Of a stretch of 64,000 nt of DNA, positions 52,817 through 59,417 are shown piece after piece. The stretch lies in the NCBI GenBank assembly GCA_016125385.1, contig WGLV01000006.1, positions 1 to 64,000 of the forward strand, read 5' to 3'. The DNA comes from a bacterium. GTDB lineage: Bacteria > Hinthialibacterota > Hinthialibacteria > Hinthialibacterales > Hinthialibacteraceae. Each line of letters starts with the position of its first letter. Positions within the stretch are counted from its first letter, which is position 1. The notes below the pieces were generated by a model. The model saw only the letters and a list, made by a program, of their open reading frames with translations, was not told where the DNA came from and made no database searches. The position numbers and the translations under genes are program-made.

Positions 52817-54160
52817 ATGAATGGGATTCGAGTCATCAGCACGACCGTCTTTGCGTCGCTCTGCCTGGCGGCGTGGACGCCGAACGCCGGCGCCGCCGTC
52901 CAGATGCGTGAAATACAGACATTCGACGCCGGTCTGCGTACCACTGATCTCGCGGCGGGCGATCTCGACGGCGACGGCGATATCGACCTCGCCTTCACCA
53001 ACATGGTTGGAAACTCGATTGGCCTCGCGTTTAACCAGGGCGACGGGTCTTTCGCCGATTTCGTCGATCTGCCCCTCCCGCAGGATCGTAAAAACCCGCT
53101 GGCGCTCGATGTGGGCGACGTTGACGGCGACGGCGTGATAGATATCGTCGTCGCGTACAACCAGACGATTGAAAACTCGCCTCAGCCGTTCAAAGATTCC
53201 GCCGTCATGGTGTTGTGGGGCGCTCCGGATGGAACCTACACCCCTACGATCTTGACCATGTTCGGCGTCCCCAGTTCCGTGCTGATCGCTGACGTGAACG
53301 CGGATGGCAGGAACGACGTGGTGGTGGGCAATAACGGAGGCTTTCAGTTTGACGTGGGCTTCATCGATCAGGTCGACGCGGGCATCGTGATCTGGACGAA
53401 CAAGGGATCTCGCTCGTTTAACGCCGCGCGTGAAGTCACCTCCGAAGGCTCGATCGTTGACGTGGCGGCGGGCGACATCAATGGCGATGGCGTACTCGAC
53501 GTATTCGGTTCCAATCAGGGCGTGGTTTCGATTCAGTCCAACCCCATCGCCATCGTCCTGTCGGGCGTCCGCGTGACGCTGTTCACAAACACCGGGGGAC
53601 AGCTGCAGAACACCAGCCGCGTTAACCTCACCCTCCCGCCCTGGGACGTTGAACCTTTCGACTCGAACGGCGACCAGTATACCGATTTCGCCGTCGCCAT
53701 CGTGGGCGAGTCTGACCCGATCAATGTCTTGTCGTTCACCGGCAAGAACGCGTCCGTCAATCTGTATGAAAACACCGGAACGGGCTTCACCCTTAAATCC
53801 AAAATCGCCACTCCGGGCGTGACCTACGCCGTTTCGCCGCATGACTTCGACGGCGACGGCGACGTCGATGTGGCCGCCACCGTACAGGAAATCAGCGGCA
53901 ACGTGCTGATCCCCAGCTTGTGGATTTACGAACAGACCGAGCCCGGCGTCTACACCGAAACCGACGCCCTGCCGCTCGACGCCGAGCCGCGTTACCTCGA
54001 AACCCGCGACTTCGACGGCGATGGCGATCTCGACGTCGCGGTGCTGTGCGTCGTGAAAGACAGCTCTGACGCAACCGATTCGGAAATCGGCAAGATATCG
54101 GTGTTTGAAAACCTGTATCTCACCCCGTCCAGCGCCATCGGTTGGGAACTGCTGAAATAA
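52817..54160 (+). CDS. Secreted FG-GAP/VCBS beta-propeller protein, W-x-L tail
   Basis: A 447-residue exported protein: signal peptide ('TTVFASLCLAAWTPNAGAA') and then seven calcium-binding FG-GAP repeats. These show D-x-D-G-D-G-x-x-D-type loops: 'DLDGDGDIDLAF', 'DVDGDGVIDIVV', 'DVNADGRNDVVV', 'DINGDGVLDVFG', 'DSNGDQYTDFAV', 'DFDGDGDVDVAA' and 'DFDGDGDLDVAV'. Together they form an integrin-alpha-like propeller. It has no enzyme domain. It ends 'SAIGWELLK', comparable to the 48785 protein's tail. Probably a surface binding or structural protein. Confidence 0.88.
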   Translation: MNGIRVISTTVFASLCLAAWTPNAGAAVQMREIQTFDAGLRTTDLAAGDLDGDGDIDLAFTNMVGNSIGLAFNQGDGSFADFVDLPLPQDRKNPLALDVGDVDGDGVIDIVVAYNQTIENSPQPFKDSAVMVLWGAPDGTYTPTILTMFGVPSSVLIADVNADGRNDVVVGNNGGFQFDVGFIDQVDAGIVIWTNKGSRSFNAAREVTSEGSIVDVAAGDINGDGVLDVFGSNQGVVSIQSNPIAIVLSGVRVTLFTNTGGQLQNTSRVNLTLPPWDVEPFDSNGDQYTDFAVAIVGESDPINVLSFTGKNASVNLYENTGTGFTLKSKIATPGVTYAVSPHDFDGDGDVDVAATVQEISGNVLIPSLWIYEQTEPGVYTETDALPLDAEPRYLETRDFDGDGDLDVAVLCVVKDSSDATDSEIGKISVFENLYLTPSSAIGWELLK

Positions 54161-54185
54161 ACTCGAAAACCAATCAATACAAAAA

Positions 54186-54219
54186 GGCCCGCCGTGTTGA
54201 TTCACGGCGGGCTTTTTTT
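54186..54219. terminator. Strong terminator between FG-GAP and STAS genes
   Basis: GCCCGCCGTG / CACGGCGGGC perfect 10-bp stem, 6-nt loop, then T7. A5 on the other side makes it bidirectional for the converging STAS gene. Confidence 0.93.
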
Positions 54220-54237
54220 CAATTCCGGTATGAACGG

Positions 54238-54573
54238 TTACAGCATCTTGTCGATCGCGTCGAAATCGGTCTTGTATATCTTCACCACCTGATCCAGGCG
54301 AATCACGTCGAACAACTCCCGCAGGTTTGCGTTGGGCGAGCAGACCGCCATGGTTCCGTTCACTTCTTCAACCTTGCGAAGCCCTTCCATCAGCGAACGG
54401 ATGCCCGCGCTGCTCATATATTCCGTTTTGGTAAAATCGATTAACACCTTGTTGCTGCCCGAATCCACCGCTTTGACAATGCAGGCTGAAAATTCCTGTA
54501 ACGCGGTGGCGTCGATGCGCCCCTCCGGCTTGATGATGGTAAGATCGCCTTCTTTGCGCGTTTCAATGTTCAT
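54238..54573 (-). CDS. STAS-domain anti-sigma-factor antagonist
   Basis: A 111-residue single-domain protein of the SpoIIAA/RsbV type. 'LTIIKPEGRIDATALQEF' starts the fold and 'DFTKTEYMSSAGIRSLMEGL' holds the phosphorylatable Ser (S54/S55). When not phosphorylated, such proteins bind an anti-sigma kinase. No partner kinase or sigma gene is adjacent. ATG at 54573 has AGGAGG 9 nt upstream. Confidence 0.9.
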   Translation of the reverse strand: MNIETRKEGDLTIIKPEGRIDATALQEFSACIVKAVDSGSNKVLIDFTKTEYMSSAGIRSLMEGLRKVEEVNGTMAVCSPNANLRELFDVIRLDQVVKIYKTDFDAIDKML

Positions 54574-54704
54574 CTCTGACGCCTCCTGCCCCCCACGCCG
54601 TGCGCGAAGGAATATGCTCATCAACCCGAATCGATGGAATCTGTGTTTTCACGCGCTGATTATACGCCGCCCTGCCGAAGGTATTTATTTCAGTATTCGT
54701 AAAA

Positions 54705-54803
54705 ATTATGTTCCTGTTGGACCTTGGCGAAATCGGCGAAAACCACAGGGAAAGGTGATTTTCGCCTCGTGTAATCTGAACGTGGCTTTGATAACAAATA
54801 TAA
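54705..54803. repeat. Hairpin repeat family, copy B (99 bp)
   Basis: Matches copy A block by block: TTGGACCTTGGC, core CGAAAACCAC-N8-GTGATTTTCG (one mismatch in the stem), TAATCTGAA, AACAAATATA. Like copy A it lies in a divergent gap (54574-55012), and TTATAATTGGA occurs about 60 bp after it, as it does after copy A. The rest of the gap has a clear promoter but no gene. Confidence 0.75.
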
Positions 54804-54916
54804 AACTTTACACGACAGTCCGCATTTTCCCGCAAAAAAGAAAATTCCTCAAGCGAGAAAGCCATTATAATTGGAAAAGAAACGCCGTCTATACTTGATA
54901 GAACAGGTCAACATGC

Positions 54917-54946
54917 TTGACATTCATCCTTCCATCTTGGTATAAT
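54917..54946 (+). promoter_or_regulatory. Consensus sigma-70 promoter of the 55013 gene
   Basis: -35 TTGACA (54917-54922), 18-nt spacer, -10 TATAAT (54941-54946): both hexamers perfect. The transcript would have a leader of about 60 nt before the ATG at 55013. Confidence 0.8.
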
Positions 54947-55012
54947 CCACGTTAAAACGACTCAAATTATCGTCTTTTTAAAGACGGGAATTGGAAGGGT
55001 CTCCATAAGAAA

Positions 55013-56677
55013 ATGACAGCGAAAGCCGATCGGTGTTCTGTTCGTTATCCCTTGACTTTTGAAGTGGATACAAAAGAATGGCGGGCGCTTCGGCCTCAAA
55101 TTCGCTCGCTTTTTGAAACGATCGCCAAACAGACCGCTCAACGCTACCGCGAGGCTCATCAGGCGGTGGATAAAGCGCTTGACGACGCTCCTCTTCAATT
55201 GCCCAAACCCATCGTTCAGGACGATGACGCCCGAGCCGTTCTTCAACTCGCGTATGAAGTCGAAGAAGAAATCATCAAAGGCGACTCCGACCGCGAAGAA
55301 ACCATTCGCCGGGTTGGACGTCATATCCGTGAAGCGTTGTCTGATCGCCTTTTAACCGAACACCTCTCGTTTCTGGAGAGTATTTTCGCTCGCGGCGATG
55401 AAGGCGCGCGTGAACTGGTTCGCCTGCTCGGCATCGAAGACCGCTTTGACGGGATCAAACCGCTGCGGCGCTTCATGAAAAAGATCGAAATATACCGCCA
55501 GATCGGTTCGTTCATCCACGGCCCCGAGCTCAGTCTTTCCAGCGTCAAAATCCGCAATCGCTCCGGCGCGCGCGCCGAACGCGGCAACCTCTGGCCTGCC
55601 GACCGCCGTGAAAAATACGAATTTCTCGAGGCGCTCGCCGACGGCAACAATGTCTGCCCGCCCTTTACGGAAGCGGATCTGGAATTCCTCGTCAGCCAGT
55701 CCAGTCAGGAAATGCTCAAGAAAAAAACCGACCTGCTGATTGAGGAACTGGGCTTCGTCGAGCCCAATCGCCTCAAGGCCAATTACTCGCGCCTGCGCGA
55801 TCACCTCAAGCGCAGCAAACAGCGCCAGTCCGATTACGAACACCGCCGCAAGTTACTCAGCCAGCTGGGAGCCTCGCCCGACCAGATCGATTACATCTCG
55901 GCGCGCGCCACCTTCCAGACGATGAAAAACCTGCTCAAACTCGCCAATGGCAAACTGGCGATCTCCGACCTGATGGGCGGCAAGCGAACCATCCGGAAAC
56001 TTCTGCGCCGTAAGGGGCAGGCCCGCAGCCAGGCCGAAGTCTCGCTCGCCCGCTATCTCGAACGCGAAGAAGGCGTCGATCGCCGCATCGCCGAGGCCTA
56101 CGCCCGCACGCGCAAAAATCACTCGGTCGAACATCTTCAGAAAACGGTGAATTTTCTTAAAGAAAATTACAAGCGCTTTTACCGCGCTCACTGGGGGTTC
56201 CCCATTCGCGATAACGTGTTACGCCGCGCGCTTGAGCTGGGGCTCTCTCGCAATAAACTCAGCAAGCGCTCGCTGGCCACAAAAGACTTCGTCAACGATC
56301 TGCGCCGCGCCCTGGCGCTCGAAGAAGCCCTGCTGGTGAAAGAAAAAGAAAAACTCACCGCCGAAGACCGCCGCACCGCGCTTCAGCCGCTTAAGGAAGT
56401 GCTCGATTATGAAACCGACACCGATACCCGGAAGCAACTGTATTTCATTTACGAGCAGTTCTGTAACTTCGGGCTTTGCATCCCCAAAGACAAACTCAAA
56501 CAACTCTGCCTGAAGAACAACCGACTGTTCCCCAGCCCGCGCAAGGTGCAGGACGCGCTCGAGATTCTCAACGGGGCTTACCGCGCCATCGGGCAGCACG
56601 GCGAAACCCTCTGCATCCTGCCTGATTACATCAAGGTGCCTGAATCCCACCATTCCACCCCCACCTACATGGGGTGA
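55013..56677 (+). CDS. Large soluble protein of unknown function
   Basis: A 554-residue protein, very rich in Arg, Lys and Glu, predicted mostly helical, with no signal peptide or membrane helix. Helical stretches such as 'LRDHLKRSKQRQSDYEHRRK' suggest coiled coils or nucleic-acid binding. I recognise no domain. It is intact, has a consensus promoter and a GGAAGGG box, and is followed by a hairpin, so it looks expressed. It stands next to toxin-antitoxin loci and mobile repeats; a defence role is possible but nothing in the sequence proves it. Confidence 0.75.
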   Translation: MTAKADRCSVRYPLTFEVDTKEWRALRPQIRSLFETIAKQTAQRYREAHQAVDKALDDAPLQLPKPIVQDDDARAVLQLAYEVEEEIIKGDSDREETIRRVGRHIREALSDRLLTEHLSFLESIFARGDEGARELVRLLGIEDRFDGIKPLRRFMKKIEIYRQIGSFIHGPELSLSSVKIRNRSGARAERGNLWPADRREKYEFLEALADGNNVCPPFTEADLEFLVSQSSQEMLKKKTDLLIEELGFVEPNRLKANYSRLRDHLKRSKQRQSDYEHRRKLLSQLGASPDQIDYISARATFQTMKNLLKLANGKLAISDLMGGKRTIRKLLRRKGQARSQAEVSLARYLEREEGVDRRIAEAYARTRKNHSVEHLQKTVNFLKENYKRFYRAHWGFPIRDNVLRRALELGLSRNKLSKRSLATKDFVNDLRRALALEEALLVKEKEKLTAEDRRTALQPLKEVLDYETDTDTRKQLYFIYEQFCNFGLCIPKDKLKQLCLKNNRLFPSPRKVQDALEILNGAYRAIGQHGETLCILPDYIKVPESHHSTPTYMG

Positions 56678-56712
56678 GAAATGCTTTGATTTTCTGTAAC
56701 GAGCATGAAGAA

Positions 56713-56744
56713 ACGACCGGCTTATGTCAGAATAAGCCGGTCGT
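56713..56744. terminator. Perfect hairpin between converging genes
   Basis: 13-bp arms ACGACCGGCTTAT / ATAAGCCGGTCGT with a 6-nt loop. It overlaps the last codons of the regulator gene ending at 56722. The T-tract is weak (TTTCTTC on the minus strand). Confidence 0.6.
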
Positions 56745-57099
56745 TCTGTGAATAGGGATCGATTTCCAGTCGGATCGTTTGAATGGCGGGCGTGGGGGTT
56801 TTTCGCCGGTTCAGAGTCTTCATTTTAATCAAACCGGCTGACTCCATCTTGGCGAGAGTACGAGTCAGGTTCGGCGCCGCCCGGCCTGACAGCGTTGCGA
56901 GTTCCGCGATGGATTGTGGCTGCTTATCCCGGATGATCGCCAGCAGCTTCCTGTTTTCCGGCGTTAACAGCCGAGCCAGCGCTTCAACCGAGTTGAAACT
57001 GGTTTGCGCCGCGTCCTCCGGCGCTGGTTCTTCTCCTCGTGCGACGGCTCTCATTTCCTGTTCGAGAGAGTCGATATTCTGAATCTTAACCTGACTCAT
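56722..57099 (-). CDS. HTH regulator, probable antitoxin (TumA/HVO_A0114-like)
   Basis: A 125-residue protein. The winged helix-turn-helix at about 45-95 ('LLTPENRKLLAIIRDKQPQS' entry, 'IAELATLSGRAAPNLTRTLA') is of the MarR-like HVO_A0114 type found as the DNA-binding partner of DUF6516/TumE toxins. The start overlaps the end of the upstream toxin-like gene by 14 bp. It probably represses the pair through the palindromes upstream. Confidence 0.7.
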   Translation of the reverse strand: MSQVKIQNIDSLEQEMRAVARGEEPAPEDAAQTSFNSVEALARLLTPENRKLLAIIRDKQPQSIAELATLSGRAAPNLTRTLAKMESAGLIKMKTLNRRKTPTPAIQTIRLEIDPYSQNDRLILT

Positions 57100-57466
57100 C
57101 GGACTGACTCCTTTTCCGGGATTCCGTTACGTCTTGCACGGTTCCCGCGACGCCGCATTCATTCAACACTCTTCGAACTTCACGAAAAAAATCCTCCAAT
57201 AGCGCGTCCGCGTTCTTGAATTCATACGGCCGGCTTGGATCGTTCCTGCCTCGATGCCAGTGATCCGATCGACGGACGCCTGTTTTGCGATGACCGCTGA
57301 CGGAGTGTGCGTTGTCGAAACCGATCGATCGCGTTCCATCAGGAGCGTGCAAGGTAAATGAATAACGCAATCCATGCGGTCTCTCAGGCGTCGGTTCGAC
57401 TTTCCGGATATTAAATTTCAATGAATACCCTTGCTCCAGCCAGTGTACGCGCCCATCGAACGCCAA
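57086..57466 (-). CDS. TumE-like (DUF6516) toxin
   Basis: About 126 residues. 'PHGLRYSFTLHAPDGTRSIGFDNAHSV' and then 'HRKTG...DHWHRG' match the DUF6516/TumE pattern (Y-s-l-t-l-H, D-N-A-H, H-x-H near the middle). The start is uncertain: TTG at 57466 is used, and the frame stays open a little further upstream to a TAA, with no ATG. The gene comes before its HTH partner and overlaps it, as in HigBA- or TumEA-type loci. Confidence 0.65.
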   Translation of the reverse strand: MAFDGRVHWLEQGYSLKFNIRKVEPTPERPHGLRYSFTLHAPDGTRSIGFDNAHSVSGHRKTGVRRSDHWHRGRNDPSRPYEFKNADALLEDFFREVRRVLNECGVAGTVQDVTESRKRSQSDESG

Positions 57467-57509
57467 TAAAAATTCAAGCGTGTGGTCATCTTGATGCGGT
57501 TCCGTATCT

Positions 57510-57570
57510 TATCCTTATAGGATATTAAAGAGAATAGGGATTAATGCTCAATTTGCACAATAGAAATTGT
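57510..57570 (-). promoter_or_regulatory. Candidate operators of the TumE-like pair
   Basis: Palindrome TATCC-TTATA-GGATA (57510-57524) overlaps a minus-strand TATAAG -10, 44 bp before the toxin gene. A second inverted repeat ACAAT-AGAA-ATTGT is at 57557-57570. The position fits autorepression (inference). Confidence 0.45.
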
Positions 57571-57627
57571 TATTATTCATATTTTACCGGCTACGTCTAT
57601 AAAAATATTCTTCCCCCTCTCTTGTTT

Positions 57628-57647
57628 TACCGAACGGTAGGTATAAT
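57628..57647 (+). promoter_or_regulatory. Promoter and TetR-type operator of the pump operon
   Basis: TACCG-AA-CGGTA (57628-57639) is a near-perfect palindrome of the TetR-operator kind, directly before the -10 TATAAT (57642-57647). The ATG is 10 bp after the -10, so the mRNA would be leaderless or nearly so; no ribosome-binding site is visible. Confidence 0.6.
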
Positions 57648-57656
57648 GGTGGCGCT

Positions 57657-58286
57657 ATGGAAAAATCCTCCTCTCTTCCAACGGATTCGCGGACCGATCC
57701 GGCCGTTGCGCCGGATACGCGGCAGACGATCGCCCGCGCGGCGATTCGCCTGTTCGCGTACAACGGTTTTGATGGAACCAGCATCCGTGACATCGTAGAG
57801 GCGGCCGGCGTCACCAAACCCGTCCTCTATTACTACTTCAGCAGCAAGGAAGCGCTCTACCGCTCTCTGATTGATGACATCTACGCCCGGTGGATGCCCA
57901 AACTGGAAGAGACTCTCGCTCAGCCCGTTGATTTTTCCGTCCGCTTGCGGAACCTGCTTGAGTATTACTTCCGCTGTGAAGATGAACTGGAAGAACACAG
58001 CATCCGATTGATCTATTCCGCCGCATTCGGCCCGCTCAAACAGTCCAGACTCGTCAACATTTTCGAGTATGAACTCCGCCATATCGAATTATTGAAAGAA
58101 TTCTTTCAGGAAGGGATCGATAAAGGGTATATCCAGCCAGGAAACGTGGATGCGATCGTCCTTCACTTTTTCGGTTCCGTGATGAGCTATCTCAACTTGC
58201 GCCTGGTGGCCGGTCAGGAAATTGACCCCGCGGCGTATGAAACGATTCTTGATCTCGTGATGAACGGCATCGGACGGCGAACATGA
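57657..58286 (+). CDS. TetR-family repressor of the RND pump
   Basis: A 209-residue regulator. The TetR helix-turn-helix is at residues 22-68 ('ARAAIRLFAYNGFDGTSIRD', 'VLYYYFSSKEALYRSLIDDI'). The C-terminal ligand-binding domain starts near residue 75. Its stop overlaps the adaptor start by 4 bp, so it is the first gene of a tetR-adaptor-permease operon and probably represses it through the palindrome at 57628. Confidence 0.92.
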   Translation: MEKSSSLPTDSRTDPAVAPDTRQTIARAAIRLFAYNGFDGTSIRDIVEAAGVTKPVLYYYFSSKEALYRSLIDDIYARWMPKLEETLAQPVDFSVRLRNLLEYYFRCEDELEEHSIRLIYSAAFGPLKQSRLVNIFEYELRHIELLKEFFQEGIDKGYIQPGNVDAIVLHFFGSVMSYLNLRLVAGQEIDPAAYETILDLVMNGIGRRT

Positions 58287-59395
58287 TACGAAAATTCATT
58301 CTTTACATCCTGCTGATCGTCTTCTTTTTCGGCGCGTACGTCGCCATGTCGGTGATTCCCAACGACGAAGCCAAACCCGCCGAAACCGTCGAAGCCCCGC
58401 CCGCTCCATTGCGGGAGGTGATGGTCATGACGGTCGAGCCGGAGCCGTTTAATGAGACCATCAGCGTGCCAGGCGTAATTGAAGCCGCCGTTGACGTAAC
58501 CCTGGGCGCCGCGATTCCCGGCATCGTCGAACGCGTCATGGTGAAAGAGGGCGATTTCGTCCGCGAAGGGCAGGAACTCTTCGAAATCGATCTGCGTTCT
58601 CGCCAGGCCTTGCTCAATGATGCGCAGGCCGCCCTCGATCTCGCCGTCCGCACCCTCGAACGAAAGAAGACGTTACGAGACCGCGGCGACATCTCTACGC
58701 AGGATTACGACGAAGCCGTTACCGCCGAACAACGCGCCCGCGCCTCGGTTAACCGGTTTCAGGTGGAAGTCTCGCTGGGCAAAGTGACCGCGCCCGCTTC
58801 GGGTTTGATCGACAGCGTCCCTGTTGAAGAAGGCGAATATATGCGCGAAGGCGGCGAGTTGGCGCGTCTGCTCCAGCTGGAGTCCGTCGACGCCGCCGTC
58901 GGCGTACCCGAGCGTTACGCCGACGCCGTCTCGCAAGAAAAAACAGCCAGAGTGTTAATTGAAGCGCTTAATGAAACTCATGAGGCCCAGGTGCGCCGCG
59001 TGGCGTATGGCGGCGACGCTCGAACCAACACTTTCGAAGCGCTGCTGCGCATGAGCAATCCCGATCTCCGTATCCGGCCCGGCATGATCGTCCGAGCCGA
59101 ACTGATCGTCAAACGCGTTCCAAATGCGCTGCTGGTTCCATTGGCTGCGTTGGCCAAGCGCAAAAACGGCATGGTGGTTTACGTCGAAAAAAATGGAAAA
59201 GTCGAATCCCGCCTGGTCAGCATGGGCGCCGTGGAGGGCGACCGCGTCGAGATTCTCGATGGCGTCGCGCCTGACGACCGCGTGGTCGTCATCGGCCAGC
59301 AGGAACTGGTCGACGGCGAGGCCGTGCGCGTCGTCAATGTAATCTCCAGAGACGAAGCGGCTGAGATGATCCAGAAATCGCTGCCCCAAACATGA
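58283..59395 (+). CDS. RND efflux periplasmic adaptor (membrane fusion protein)
   Basis: A 370-residue protein anchored by an N-terminal helix (about residues 5-24), without a lipobox Cys. It shows the lipoyl half-motifs 'GIVERVMVKEGDFVREGQELFEID' and 'GKVTAPASGLIDSVPVEEGEYMREG', a short alpha-hairpin between them, a beta-barrel domain ('LRIRPGMIVRAELIV') and a membrane-proximal end. It links the inner-membrane RND pump to an outer-membrane channel. No TolC-type gene is in the window. Confidence 0.93.
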   Translation: MIRKFILYILLIVFFFGAYVAMSVIPNDEAKPAETVEAPPAPLREVMVMTVEPEPFNETISVPGVIEAAVDVTLGAAIPGIVERVMVKEGDFVREGQELFEIDLRSRQALLNDAQAALDLAVRTLERKKTLRDRGDISTQDYDEAVTAEQRARASVNRFQVEVSLGKVTAPASGLIDSVPVEEGEYMREGGELARLLQLESVDAAVGVPERYADAVSQEKTARVLIEALNETHEAQVRRVAYGGDARTNTFEALLRMSNPDLRIRPGMIVRAELIVKRVPNALLVPLAALAKRKNGMVVYVEKNGKVESRLVSMGAVEGDRVEILDGVAPDDRVVVIGQQELVDGEAVRVVNVISRDEAAEMIQKSLPQT

Positions 59396-59417
59396 AGTCG
59401 AAAACGCCAATACGCCC

